Source: Candidatus Butyricimonas faecavium (GTDB lineage: Bacteria > Bacteroidota > Bacteroidia > Bacteroidales > Marinifilaceae). From it: 64,000 nt of DNA. The stretch is taken from the NCBI GenBank assembly GCA_944321125.1, contig CALUKD010000002.1, positions 124,001 to 188,000 of the forward strand, read 5' to 3'. Of this stretch, positions 36,443 to 45,819 are shown piece by piece. The notes beneath the pieces were generated by a model. The model was not told the origin of the DNA and did not search any database. It worked only from the letters and a program-made list of their open reading frames with translations. The position numbers and the translations under genes were made by a program. Within the stretch, counting starts at the first letter, position 1. Every line of letters starts with the position of its first letter.

Positions 36443-39400
36443 ATGAAAAAAAACAAGACGAGTTTTGTTTTTCCCGATTTTTTTAAACGGGAGAATTCAA
36501 ATCTTTTATGTCGCCGCTGGTTATTGGCGATCGTGATGTGCTTGGGCTTTTCTTTCGGGGCTTTCGCACAACAACAGAAGGTATCAATTCACGTGAAAGA
36601 TGTGGACGTGTCGGTGGTCTTCCGGCAGATTAAGGAACAGACGAAATTGAATTTCGTGTATGATCCGGATCAACTGGCTTCGATGTCGAGCATTACGATG
36701 GATGTGAAGAACGTGTCTGTTGATTCCGTGTTGTCGAAGTTATTCACTGGAACTTCTTTTGAGTACCGTTTCGAGATGGGAGCAATATTAATTAAACGTA
36801 AAGAAAAACAGGAGCAAAATGTAGAAATGGTTACTTTGACAGGTTCGGTGAAAGATAAGGATGGGAGTTCTTTACCAGGGGTGACTGTTGTGTTGAAGGG
36901 GCTTAGTTTAGGTACAGTTACGGATGTTGACGGAAATTATAAAATTTCTCTACCAGTACAAGAGGGTATTACGTTAGTGTTTTCATTTGTCGGGATGGTT
37001 ACACAAGAAATAAAAGTAACGGATCAGAGGGTGATAAATGTAGTGTTGGAAGAAGATGTAGAGAAGTTGAAAGAAGTCGTGGTAACTGGTATTTTTAATA
37101 GAGCTAAAGAGAGTTATACTGGTGCTGTGACGACGATTACGGAGAAAGAATTAAAAAAATTCGGGAATAGAAGTATAATTACTAATATTCGAAATATAGA
37201 TCCATCTTTTAATATTTTGACAGATAATTTTAATGGTTCTGATCCCAATAGCACACCTCAAATTCAGATGAGAGGAACTTCATCCTTACCACAAAATGTA
37301 GATAATTTGAAAAATAATGTACGAACGAATTTGAATCAACCTCTTTTTATAATGGATGGTTTCGAGATTTCACTAGAGAGAGTATTGGATATGAATCCAG
37401 ATAGAGTGGAAACAATCACGCTGTTGAAAGATGCGAGTGCTACGGCCCTTTACGGTTCTCGTGGCGCTAATGGAGTTGTCGTGATTACGACGAAAAAACC
37501 GGTAATGGGAAAGTTGAGGGTGACGTATAGAGGTGGGTTGAATATGGAGATACCTGATTTGACGGATTATGATGTTTTGAATGCACGAGAAAAATTGCAG
37601 TTAGAATATGATGCAGGTGTTTATACTCTAGAAAAAAGTAGTTATTATGATGCTAACGAGCAAATGAGTCTAGATGAGATTTATAATAAGAAGTTAGCCG
37701 ATGTTGAGAGGGGTGTTGACACTTACTGGTTGTCGAAACCTTTGCGAATTGGATGTGGACAACGGCATGATATTACTGTTGACGGGGGAGATCAAGCTTT
37801 TCGGTATGCTGTAAATGTTGCCGTGAATGATGTGAAGGGGGTGATGAAAGGTTCTGATAGATTGAGCTTTGATGGTTCTTTGACACTTTCTTATTTTGGC
37901 AAGTCTATATCGTTCTCTAATGATTTAACAATAGGACTATCCAAAAGTAATAATTCCCCTTATGGCACTTTTGACCAGTATGTGCAATTAAATCCGTATT
38001 ACACTCCTTATGATAAGGAAGGTAATTTGAAATATTATTTGGAGAATAATGCTGCGCCTCATTTGCATACGGTGGTGAATCCTCTCTATAATGCAATACT
38101 TAATTCGACAGATAAGGCGGAGTATACGAATATCCGGAATAATACTTCGTTGAGTTGGCGAATTATTGATGGTTTGAGGATAGATTTGAGGGTTGGATTG
38201 AGTAAAAATATCAATACTTGCGATAAATTTTTACCAGCAAAACATACCTTATTTAATGTGACAGAGTTGGATAGAAAAGGATCTTATAGTTATTTATCCG
38301 GTAAGAGCTTAAATTATGATGTAAATTTAACTTTAAATTATAACAAAATTTTTGCAGCAAGACATATGGTAAATATTGGAGGGAATTTTGATCTTTCTCA
38401 GCAAAAGTCTTTTGATTATACATTCTTGGTAGAGGGTTTCCCAAACGAGGATATTGATTTTTTAGCAACAGCTTTTTCTTACGCAAAAGATAGTAAGCCA
38501 TCTGGTAATGAATCATTAACCCGTAGAATAGGGATTACTGGAAATATGAATTACATGTATGACCAGCGTTATGCTCTTGATTTCTCTTTTCGGATGGATG
38601 GTTCATCGCAATTTGGAAGTGATAAGCGATTTGCTCCTTTTTGGTCTGTTGGTTTGGCTTGGAATGTTCATAAAGAGAAGTTTTTCCATGTTAATTGGAT
38701 TTCTATGTTGAAATTGCGGTATTCGTATGGGGTAACCGGATCTCAGCAATTTTCTTCTTACCAGGCCATGAGAACATACAAGTACTATATTGATGATAGT
38801 TATGCCAACTGGATAGGTACGGCAATGGTTGCAATAGGAAATGATAAGTTGGAATGGCAGGAAACGAAAAAATCAAATGTAGGTTTTGATCTTGAAGTTT
38901 TTAATGGAATTTTGACAATTAAAGGTGATTACTATATAAATACTACGGATAATTTGTTGTCAGAAAATCAATTACCTCTTTCTAGTGGTTTTTCGTCTTA
39001 TACGGAGAATATTGGTGAGGTGGAAAATCGTGGGTTCGAATTAATGGCAACCGGGCGGATATTCAATAAAGGAAGTATTTTATGGACTGTTTCAGGTAGT
39101 ATTTTGAGGAATACCAATAAAATAGTACGTATTTCCGAGGCCTTGAAGAAGGCAAATGAAGAATTGGAGTTGGCAGCAGGAACTAATCCGAATTTTATTT
39201 ATAGGGAAGGCGAGGCAATGGATGCTATTTACGTGGTTAAATCATTAGGAATAGATCCAAGTAACGGGCGGGAATTGTTTCTAGACAGGTTCGGTCAAAA
39301 AACATATACTTGGGACGCTCGTGATAAAATAAATGCCGGTATTCCAGAGAAATATAGAGGAACGGTAAGTACGATGTTTCGTTATAAAAATTTGATGGCT

Positions 39401-39802
39401 AATTTATCCTGTGGGTATGCATTCGGAGGGAAATTATATAATAATACGCTTATTGATAAAGTTGAAAATGCGGATGTAAGGAATTATAATGTCGATAGAC
39501 GGGTGTATGAAGGGAGATGGATTTCTGCGGGGCAAGTAACGCAATATAAAGATGTCAATAATACAGAGATGACTCAAATGTCTTCGCGATTTGTACAAAA
39601 GAATAACTATTTTGAGTGCTATAATATAAATGTAAGTTACGAAGTAGCTTCTGAATGGTTGGAAAATAATTTGTCAATATCTCGGTTAAGCATTACTGGA
39701 GATTTTGGAGAGCCGTTTAGATTTTCAACAGTTAAGCAGGAACGAGGAATTTATTATCCGTATTCTCGTAAACTTTCGTTCATGTTAAGTGTGATATTTT
39801 AA
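36443..39802 (+). CDS. SusC/RagA-family TonB-linked outer membrane receptor with STN domain, locus B
   Basis: This outer-membrane receptor (1119 aa) has a signal peptide to about residue 43 (GAFAQQ) and an STN domain (about 46-113, VSIHVKDVDVSVVFRQIKEQ). A carboxypeptidase-regulatory domain (LTGSVKDKDGSSLPGVTVVL) leads to the TonB-box-like KEVVVTGIFNRAKESYTG. The plug has PLFIMDGF and ETITLLKDASATALYGSRGANGVVVI, and the barrel ends KLSFMLSVIF. Despite the same layout as locus A, its STN sequence is quite different, so it should recognise its own FecR. Codon and base composition become more AT-rich across the barrel than in the preceding fecR. Confidence 0.95.
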   Translation: MKKNKTSFVFPDFFKRENSNLLCRRWLLAIVMCLGFSFGAFAQQQKVSIHVKDVDVSVVFRQIKEQTKLNFVYDPDQLASMSSITMDVKNVSVDSVLSKLFTGTSFEYRFEMGAILIKRKEKQEQNVEMVTLTGSVKDKDGSSLPGVTVVLKGLSLGTVTDVDGNYKISLPVQEGITLVFSFVGMVTQEIKVTDQRVINVVLEEDVEKLKEVVVTGIFNRAKESYTGAVTTITEKELKKFGNRSIITNIRNIDPSFNILTDNFNGSDPNSTPQIQMRGTSSLPQNVDNLKNNVRTNLNQPLFIMDGFEISLERVLDMNPDRVETITLLKDASATALYGSRGANGVVVITTKKPVMGKLRVTYRGGLNMEIPDLTDYDVLNAREKLQLEYDAGVYTLEKSSYYDANEQMSLDEIYNKKLADVERGVDTYWLSKPLRIGCGQRHDITVDGGDQAFRYAVNVAVNDVKGVMKGSDRLSFDGSLTLSYFGKSISFSNDLTIGLSKSNNSPYGTFDQYVQLNPYYTPYDKEGNLKYYLENNAAPHLHTVVNPLYNAILNSTDKAEYTNIRNNTSLSWRIIDGLRIDLRVGLSKNINTCDKFLPAKHTLFNVTELDRKGSYSYLSGKSLNYDVNLTLNYNKIFAARHMVNIGGNFDLSQQKSFDYTFLVEGFPNEDIDFLATAFSYAKDSKPSGNESLTRRIGITGNMNYMYDQRYALDFSFRMDGSSQFGSDKRFAPFWSVGLAWNVHKEKFFHVNWISMLKLRYSYGVTGSQQFSSYQAMRTYKYYIDDSYANWIGTAMVAIGNDKLEWQETKKSNVGFDLEVFNGILTIKGDYYINTTDNLLSENQLPLSSGFSSYTENIGEVENRGFELMATGRIFNKGSILWTVSGSILRNTNKIVRISEALKKANEELELAAGTNPNFIYREGEAMDAIYVVKSLGIDPSNGRELFLDRFGQKTYTWDARDKINAGIPEKYRGTVSTMFRYKNLMANLSCGYAFGGKLYNNTLIDKVENADVRNYNVDRRVYEGRWISAGQVTQYKDVNNTEMTQMSSRFVQKNNYFECYNINVSYEVASEWLENNLSISRLSITGDFGEPFRFSTVKQERGIYYPYSRKLSFMLSVIF

Positions 39803-39816
39803 AAAATTAAATAGAA

Positions 39817-41235
39817 ATGGTTATGAAACATTTGTTTAAAATATTCGTGTTGGGTTTGATGGTTTTGGTATCGGGGTGTGGGGATTGGTTGGATATAAAA
39901 CCTCAGACAGAATCGAAAGAAGATGATTTGTTTGCTAAAGAACAAGGTTTCAAGGATGCTTTAATTGGAGCTTATATTCAAATGAAACAGAATAGTTTAT
40001 ATGGACAAAATTTGACATACACGACGTTAGAGTATTTGGCACAGCATTGGAATTATTCTTTAGTAACTTATGAAGAGAATTTAAGTACTTATGTTTATTC
40101 TGATGCAATTGTGGAGGCTACGTTTAGTAGCGTGTACGAGCAATGGTATAAGGTGATTCTTTCCTGTAATAATATCTTGAATAATATTGATGGTCGTAAG
40201 GATGTATTTACCAAAAAATATTATGAATTGGTGAAAGGAGAGGCTTTGGCTATACGTGCTTTTATGCATTTTGACGTGTTACGTTTGTTTGGTCCGACTC
40301 CGGCAGCTGTTGTGTCTGGGGAACGAATTTTGCCTTATGTTACAGAAGTTTCAACAATCCCTAATGTACATATTACTTTTGATGAGTATATCAAATTGTT
40401 GGAACAAGATATGTTGGAGGCTGAATCTTTACTAGCTGTAAGTGACCCAATAATAGGAGATAATACTTCACTGTATGATGCAGCAATGGATGATTTTATT
40501 CAAAGCCGAGAATTGCGAGTAAATTATTACGCTCTAAAAGCTTTGATGGCGCGTTTTTATTTGTGGATTGATCAGGAGGATTCAGCGTTTTCTTGTGCCA
40601 AGGAGGTTATTGAGGCAAAGAGTGCTTTGGGGGGAGATATTTTTACACTAGCCGATAAAACAGTTTTTTTAAGTGACAATAAAGCTTTAACAGGCGAGTG
40701 GATATTTGGTATTAGTGTTAAAGGCTTGGCGGATGATGTGCAGGTGAATTTTATCGAGGCGAGAGCAGGAGCTAAATTAACGAAAACAAAAGAGATGGTG
40801 CTTACCGGATTGTATGAGAATAATACGGCGGATACGAGAAGGAATTTATGGAAAGATTATACAAGTGAAAGTGGAGCTATTTTTTCGTATTTGTTTACGA
40901 AGTATACTCAAGAAGGCTTGTCGTCTTTACCAGTTATGAGAATTTCGGAGATGTATCTGGTGGCTGCAGAGGCAGCTCCGACTTTAGAAGAGGGTATCTC
41001 GTACTTTAGAAAATTCAGAACTTCGAGGGATCTACAGACCTTGACGTATTCAACGAAGATACAATTACAGTCTGATATATTGAAAGAATACGAGAAAGAA
41101 TTTTATGGTGAGGGGCAGATGTTTTATGCTTATAAACGGGTGAATTCTCCATCTATGTTGTGGTCAATCGTACCTATAACACCTTCAATTTATAAAATTC
41201 CGTTGCCTCAGGACGAAATTAGTTATTTACCGTAA
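39817..41235 (+). CDS. SusD/RagB-family nutrient-binding lipoprotein, locus B
   Basis: This 472-aa surface lipoprotein (470 aa if it starts at the ATG at 39823) has a signal ending LMVLVSGC and the SusD hallmark GDWLDIKPQTES right after the lipid-anchor Cys. Conserved helices include KGEALAIRAFMHFDVLRLFGP, NYYALKALMARFYLWI and EKEFYGEGQMFYAYKR. It is 14 bp after susC and so co-transcribed. It is closest in layout to the locus A SusD, supporting a shared origin of the A and B loci. Confidence 0.94.
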   Translation: MVMKHLFKIFVLGLMVLVSGCGDWLDIKPQTESKEDDLFAKEQGFKDALIGAYIQMKQNSLYGQNLTYTTLEYLAQHWNYSLVTYEENLSTYVYSDAIVEATFSSVYEQWYKVILSCNNILNNIDGRKDVFTKKYYELVKGEALAIRAFMHFDVLRLFGPTPAAVVSGERILPYVTEVSTIPNVHITFDEYIKLLEQDMLEAESLLAVSDPIIGDNTSLYDAAMDDFIQSRELRVNYYALKALMARFYLWIDQEDSAFSCAKEVIEAKSALGGDIFTLADKTVFLSDNKALTGEWIFGISVKGLADDVQVNFIEARAGAKLTKTKEMVLTGLYENNTADTRRNLWKDYTSESGAIFSYLFTKYTQEGLSSLPVMRISEMYLVAAEAAPTLEEGISYFRKFRTSRDLQTLTYSTKIQLQSDILKEYEKEFYGEGQMFYAYKRVNSPSMLWSIVPITPSIYKIPLPQDEISYLP

Positions 41236-41244
41236 AATGAAAAG

Positions 41245-42081
41245 ATGATGAGAAAAATATATTTTTTGTTGTTAATCGTTTTTTTAGTTGCTTGTAATTC
41301 AGATAAAATCATGTTATTTGATGTTGATGCCGAGAATAGTGCTGCATTACGTTTCGTGAATGCAGATATGGGAACAGATCTCAGTGGCAATGCGTTACTT
41401 GGCGAGAATGATACGACGCAAACGGTTACATTTGTAGTGAGAAAGGAGACTTATCTTATTGATACGATAAATTTGATTGTGACAACTTCTGGACCGGTAT
41501 TGAATAAGGAACGGGTGTTTGCGATAGAGCAAGTTGTTGAATATCCTAAATTTACTTATTTGTATGATGAACATAATAACGTTGTTGATTCTGTTATTGA
41601 TGCTGTGGCTGGTGTGCATTATCGTCCTCTTGATGATCCTTATACGGCTTCTTTTTTGAGAATACCAGCAGGGGAAACACAAAGTGTTGTTCCCATATTG
41701 TTATTGCGATCAAAAGATTTGCAAGAAAGACCCTATCGTTTGAAATTACGATTAGTTCCGAATGAAAATTTTGCAGTTGATTTTGATGCGCCTTCTAAAG
41801 TTCGAATTATTAATTTTTCGGATATTCCTTCTATGCCGCTTTATTGGGAAAAGGATGCTGTATGGTTTTTTGGAAGATATAGTGCGACAAAGCTTCGTTT
41901 TATGGTAAATTATAGTGATATAGATTTATCTGGTAGTAATTTGTTAAACTATGGAGCGGCAGATTTCACGTATTATCAAAAACGTCTTCAAAAGGCTTTA
42001 ATGGAATATAATGCCACTCAACTGACTCCGTTGAAAGATGAGACCGGAAGGACTATGGTTTTTCAGTATGAGTTGAATTAA
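41245..42081 (+). CDS. DUF4843 lipoprotein, locus B
   Basis: This 278-aa lipoprotein has a signal ending LLIVFLVAC. It has a beta-rich body with AALRFVNADMGTDLSG, TQTVTFVVRKETYLIDTINLIVTTSG split over strands, and RPLDDPYTASFLRIPAGETQSVVPILLLRS. The C-terminal block PLYWEKDAVWFFGRYSATKLRFM is the DUF4843 feature shared with the A and D copies. It ends shortly after that block. Position between susD and the PKD-like gene is conserved in loci A, B and D. Function unknown; a surface accessory to SusCD is the likely role. Confidence 0.8.
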   Translation: MMRKIYFLLLIVFLVACNSDKIMLFDVDAENSAALRFVNADMGTDLSGNALLGENDTTQTVTFVVRKETYLIDTINLIVTTSGPVLNKERVFAIEQVVEYPKFTYLYDEHNNVVDSVIDAVAGVHYRPLDDPYTASFLRIPAGETQSVVPILLLRSKDLQERPYRLKLRLVPNENFAVDFDAPSKVRIINFSDIPSMPLYWEKDAVWFFGRYSATKLRFMVNYSDIDLSGSNLLNYGAADFTYYQKRLQKALMEYNATQLTPLKDETGRTMVFQYELN

Positions 42082-42099
42082 TGGATAAAATGTTAGAAT

Positions 42100-43563
42100 A
42101 TGAGAAATAGGACCAAGAAATTTATCAATGCATATACGTTTATTGTTATTTGTATGAATGTATTGATTATAGGGTGTTTTGAAGATAAAGGTAATTATGA
42201 ATATTCGGAACTTAACGAAATTCATATAGATACGTTAGCCTCTCCTTGGCGAGTAGATTTTCAAGAAGAAGTGATACTAACTCCTAATGTTGTTACTTCA
42301 AAGGAAAGTGAATACGAGTATTATTGGTTATTGATAGATAAGCAGTCTAATATTGCGTGTGATACCATATCAAGAGAAAAAGAGCTGAAGTATACTGTGA
42401 ACTTGGCCGCCGGTTCGTATAGGCTTGTCTTTCGGGTGAAAGATATGAAGACTGGATTGATAGCTTCTGTTGAAACAAATTTGGAGGTTGCTTCCAATCT
42501 GTCCGACGGGTGGATTATTCTTAAAGATGATGGTAATTATACCGATTTGGATTTGTTTACTTACGAGGGGCATGAATATCCGAATTTGATTTATTCAATG
42601 AATGGAGAAAGTTTGGAGGGAACGGCTAGGGATATCGGGTTCTACGTGCGGAAAACCTATGATAGCAATACTCAAATTCAAACTTCTACGAAGTGTCTTA
42701 TGGTGATGAGTTCTAAGGATATAAAAGTGATTTCGGCGAATGATATGGCTATTTTATTGGAGTATGAAGATTTGTTTTATGATATACCTGTAGTTTGTAA
42801 TCCACAAAAAATATATAATCAAGGATTGTATTCTTCCGTATTTTTTATTAATAACGGAGATTTATATTCATCTCCTGGAACAGGGATGTTTTCTCCTCCC
42901 TATCAAAATGTATATTTGACTGGTGATAAAATATCCACTCATTGTGCGGTTTCTGCCAGCTCTATGAATGGATTTTATATGAATGGTTTTAATGAAACAT
43001 GGGGTAATATTGTTAAGTGGGATATGGAGGGTAACGAGTATGTGGATAGAATGGGTATGTCTAATTTGAAATTACTTCATATGTATGATAATGGTATAGG
43101 TGGGGTCGGGTATTTGTTTCAAAATAAAAACTATCCAGATTCACTTTATGTATTCCGTAGTATAACGATGCAGTTGGATACTTTACCTGACAATTTAAAT
43201 ATCGTATATAGTAGTTGTATAGGTTCTAATTGGGAACTTCCTTATATTTATTTTACGAAAGGACATGAATTATGGAGGTTAGATGTGTCTTTGCGGGTAG
43301 AAACTAAAGTGGATTATAATTTTAATGGAGAAGAAATCACTTTTATTGCTCATGTAAAAACTCCGATAGCCGTGGGGAAAAATAAATTGATTATTGCAAC
43401 TTATCTATCAGGAAACTATAAAGTATACCTATTTGATTTACTATCCGGCTTGCCTGATGGGGAGCCTCAAGTATTGAAAGGGGAGGGGCGTGTGACTGAT
43501 GTTTTCCATCAATCATTTTATAATGCGACAGGAGATTATTATTCGTATCCACAGAATTATTGA
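42100..43563 (+). CDS. PKD-like family lipoprotein, locus B
   Basis: This 487-aa lipoprotein has a hydrophobic signal ending NVLIIGC and FEDKGNYEYSELNEIHI, matching the family start seen in locus A (YDDKGNYDYEEIN). An N-terminal PKD/Ig-like domain (EYEYYWLLID, LAAGSYRLVFRVKD) is followed by ~350 residues of beta-rich sequence with aromatic turns (GLYSSVFFINNGDLYSS). It is shorter than the locus A copy. It is probably exposed on the surface beside SusCD. The thioredoxin gene follows after 15 bp. Confidence 0.81.
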   Translation: MRNRTKKFINAYTFIVICMNVLIIGCFEDKGNYEYSELNEIHIDTLASPWRVDFQEEVILTPNVVTSKESEYEYYWLLIDKQSNIACDTISREKELKYTVNLAAGSYRLVFRVKDMKTGLIASVETNLEVASNLSDGWIILKDDGNYTDLDLFTYEGHEYPNLIYSMNGESLEGTARDIGFYVRKTYDSNTQIQTSTKCLMVMSSKDIKVISANDMAILLEYEDLFYDIPVVCNPQKIYNQGLYSSVFFINNGDLYSSPGTGMFSPPYQNVYLTGDKISTHCAVSASSMNGFYMNGFNETWGNIVKWDMEGNEYVDRMGMSNLKLLHMYDNGIGGVGYLFQNKNYPDSLYVFRSITMQLDTLPDNLNIVYSSCIGSNWELPYIYFTKGHELWRLDVSLRVETKVDYNFNGEEITFIAHVKTPIAVGKNKLIIATYLSGNYKVYLFDLLSGLPDGEPQVLKGEGRVTDVFHQSFYNATGDYYSYPQNY

Positions 43564-43578
43564 TTAAAAAGTAGAAAT

Positions 43579-44724
43579 ATGTATAGAAGATTTATTATTA
43601 TAGTATTTTTTGTCCTTTTTAGTGTTGTGCTTGTTGCTCAGAAGTACAAATTGGATGTTCAGTTAGATGGGTTAAATGCCACTTTTGGAAATTTTGTTAT
43701 TTATGATCCTTATTTAGCAGAGGGAATAAAAGTTGAGAGAATCCCTGTGGAGAATGGGCATTATGTGGTGGAGGGGGAGTGCTCCTATCCCATGATAACG
43801 AGTATCGTGTTTGATGATAATAAAACGATGAAGTTGATAAAAGGAGGTTTTATACCATGTAAATCAGCATTGCTTTGGGCTGTTGTTGAACCGGGAAAGG
43901 CACTGAAAATTAGAGGGAAAACTACAACTTTTCATGATGTAAATGTAGAGGATAACGGGGAAAATCAAAAATTATCCGAAATAAATAAGCGAGTTATTCC
44001 TTTGATTAACGAATGGGGGGATTTGCAGGTTCAAATGAATAATGACACGACGCTTGCTGAAGAAGAAAGGGATATAATAACTGAAAAAATAAAAGCATTA
44101 GATGCAAAAGTGATAGCTATTCAGAAAGATATGATAACCAAAGATCCTTCGTCTGTGGCCGCATTGTGGTTGCTTGATGAGATGTTTACTCGTAATCAGG
44201 TAACTGTAGATGAGGTTATTGGAATATTGAAAAGTGTAGATAAGAAGTATATAGATCATCCGTATTATTTAACTTTAATGAGTAAAATAGAGGGGGCTAA
44301 AAATGCGGTTGTGGGTAAATTGGCACCGATGATTGTGACAAGGAACACTTTTGACGGAGCGGAGTTCAATCTATCTTCTTTGAAAGGGAAATATGTAATT
44401 CTTGATTTTTGGGGAACATGGTGTGGTCCGTGTATGGCAGGAATGCCACGGATGAAAGAATTGCGAGATCGATATAAAGATAAATTAGTGCTTGTAGGTG
44501 TGGCAGAGGAAACTAATATTGAAAATTGGCGGAATGTGATTAAAGAAAAAGATTTGAATTGGTTTCAAATTCATAATGGTATAAAAAAGGAGGATTTTGT
44601 GGCAAAATATAATATCACAGGTTTTCCGACTAAAATTTTAATTTCTCCAGATGGAATAATTTTATATAGGGCCATGAATGAAACAGATGAATTCTATGAG
44701 AATGTTACTAAGTTTATAAAATAA
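43579..44724 (+). CDS. DUF4369-TlpA thioredoxin, exported, locus B
   Basis: This exported thiol-disulfide protein (381 aa) has signal peptide MYRRFIIIVFFVLFSVVLVAQ without a lipobox. The N-terminal beta-domain is of DUF4369 type (NGHYVVEGECSYPMITSIVF, LLWAVVEPGKALKIRG). A helical middle spans about 135-245. The C-terminal TlpA domain has DFWGTWCGPC (Cys282 and Cys285) and the cis-Pro loop TGFPTKILISPDG. It is last in locus B. I see no standard terminator after it, only a large inverted repeat at 44776-44878. Confidence 0.88.
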   Translation: MYRRFIIIVFFVLFSVVLVAQKYKLDVQLDGLNATFGNFVIYDPYLAEGIKVERIPVENGHYVVEGECSYPMITSIVFDDNKTMKLIKGGFIPCKSALLWAVVEPGKALKIRGKTTTFHDVNVEDNGENQKLSEINKRVIPLINEWGDLQVQMNNDTTLAEEERDIITEKIKALDAKVIAIQKDMITKDPSSVAALWLLDEMFTRNQVTVDEVIGILKSVDKKYIDHPYYLTLMSKIEGAKNAVVGKLAPMIVTRNTFDGAEFNLSSLKGKYVILDFWGTWCGPCMAGMPRMKELRDRYKDKLVLVGVAEETNIENWRNVIKEKDLNWFQIHNGIKKEDFVAKYNITGFPTKILISPDGIILYRAMNETDEFYENVTKFIK

Positions 44725-45099
44725 TCAAGTGTAGGTTATAATATTAAAAAGGTCGGAAATAGAACGATGGTGTTCAAAAAGTACTTATCTGTAGTGTTCC
44801 TAATTCCCAATACTCAGTTTCTATATTACTATGCTTCTGAATTTTTGTTAATTAGGGGCTCGCATTTAAGTACTTTTTAAACGGATTCGTTATATATATA
44901 ATATAGATATATTGAATTGTAAATAGTATTCCTATAAAATATTTATCCTCTTCCATTTTCTCTGCATTTCTTATATATTGATAAACTTCCTCCTTGGTTA
45001 CCCTTTTAAAAATCTGGAATTGTGAAATACAAACCGAGGTTCCTCTTTTTTCGTAAATCATTATCTTGGTATGTTATTTTTTTAGTTTAATAAATTAAT
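44725..45099. other. 375-bp intergenic stretch between loci B and C
   Basis: It holds a nested inverted repeat at 44776-44878 and a 69-codon frame on the - strand (45061-44852) that I cannot confirm as a gene. Otherwise it is AT-rich sequence with no recognisable feature. Confidence 0.6.
44776..44878. repeat. nested inverted repeat downstream of locus B
   Basis: AAAAAGTACTTA (44776-44787) pairs perfectly with TAAGTACTTTTT (44867-44878). Inside it CCTAATT (44799-44805) pairs with AATTAGG (about 44850-44856). It could be a termination structure or a small palindromic element. Confidence 0.6.
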
Positions 45100-45107
45100 T
45101 AATTTTG
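45100..45107 (+). promoter_or_regulatory. -7 box of locus C sigma factor
   Basis: TAatTTTG fits the TAnnTTTG consensus, 39 bp before the chosen ATG at 45147. No clear TTG lies 19 bp upstream. It overlaps an upstream in-frame TTG (45105), which argues against that codon as a start. Confidence 0.45.
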
Positions 45108-45146
45108 TCAAAACGAAGTTCCGGACGTATTAACTACGAATACTAT

Positions 45147-45683
45147 ATGGCGAATGAACTTTTAGACAATAAGACTTTTGAGGATTTGTTCGAATTACAT
45201 TTCACGAAACTGATGGGGTTCGTGTTTAATTACGTGCGGGATGAGGAGGTGGCAAAAGATATTGTTCATGATGCTTTTCTGACTTTGTGGAGTAACCGGA
45301 AGCGTTTAAACCCGACTTATCCGGTGAAATCTTATTTGTTCACGTTGGCCCAGAATTGTGCGTTGAATTATTTACGGCATTTACGTGTGGTAACCGGTAA
45401 CGAACAGGCTGTGACCGAATTGCTGGAGGCGGCGAATGAAGATTTGAATGATTACGAGAAACGGTTGGTGCGTTTGGAGGAAAAATTGGCGCAATTACCG
45501 GAAAAACAGCGGGAGGTGTTGGTAAAATGTGTGGTGGAAGGAAAAAAGTACAAGGAGGTGGCGGAAGAGTTGGATATTACCGTGAACACGGTGAAAACAC
45601 ATATTACCCGGGCCTTGAAATTCTTGCGAGATGAATTGCAGGAGGATTTGATCATGCTTCTTTTGTGTCTAAAAAGAATATAA
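45147..45683 (+). CDS. ECF RNA polymerase sigma factor (FecI-like), locus C
   Basis: This ECF sigma factor has 178 aa. I start it at ATG 45147 (MANELLDNKTFEDLF); the frame extends to a TTG at 45105 that lies within the -7 box. Region 2 has FELHFTKLMGFVFNYV, DEEVAKDIVHDAFLTLW and SYLFTLAQNCALNYLRHLRVV; region 4 has LPEKQREVLVKCVVEGKKY and EELDITVNTVKTHITRALKF. It is closely related to the sigma factors of A and B. fecR follows 136 bp later, preceded by its own candidate promoter. Confidence 0.92.
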   Translation: MANELLDNKTFEDLFELHFTKLMGFVFNYVRDEEVAKDIVHDAFLTLWSNRKRLNPTYPVKSYLFTLAQNCALNYLRHLRVVTGNEQAVTELLEAANEDLNDYEKRLVRLEEKLAQLPEKQREVLVKCVVEGKKYKEVAEELDITVNTVKTHITRALKFLRDELQEDLIMLLLCLKRI

Positions 45684-45767
45684 TATCCATATATTCAGTT
45701 GTTTATTTGTTGTAGACGGGTGTCTATAACCGGTATTTTGATTTTTTTTCAAAAAACTTTATTTCTC

Positions 45768-45799
45768 TTGTCGCCTATTTTTGGGGGGTACGTGTATTA
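45768..45799 (+). promoter_or_regulatory. candidate ECF-sigma promoter of locus C fecR
   Basis: TTGTCGCCT (45768-45776), 12 bp, then TACGTGTATTA (45789-45799), 20 bp before the fecR ATG. Confidence 0.55.
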
Positions 45800-45819
45800 G
45801 CTGTGAAAAATAGAAAGAG

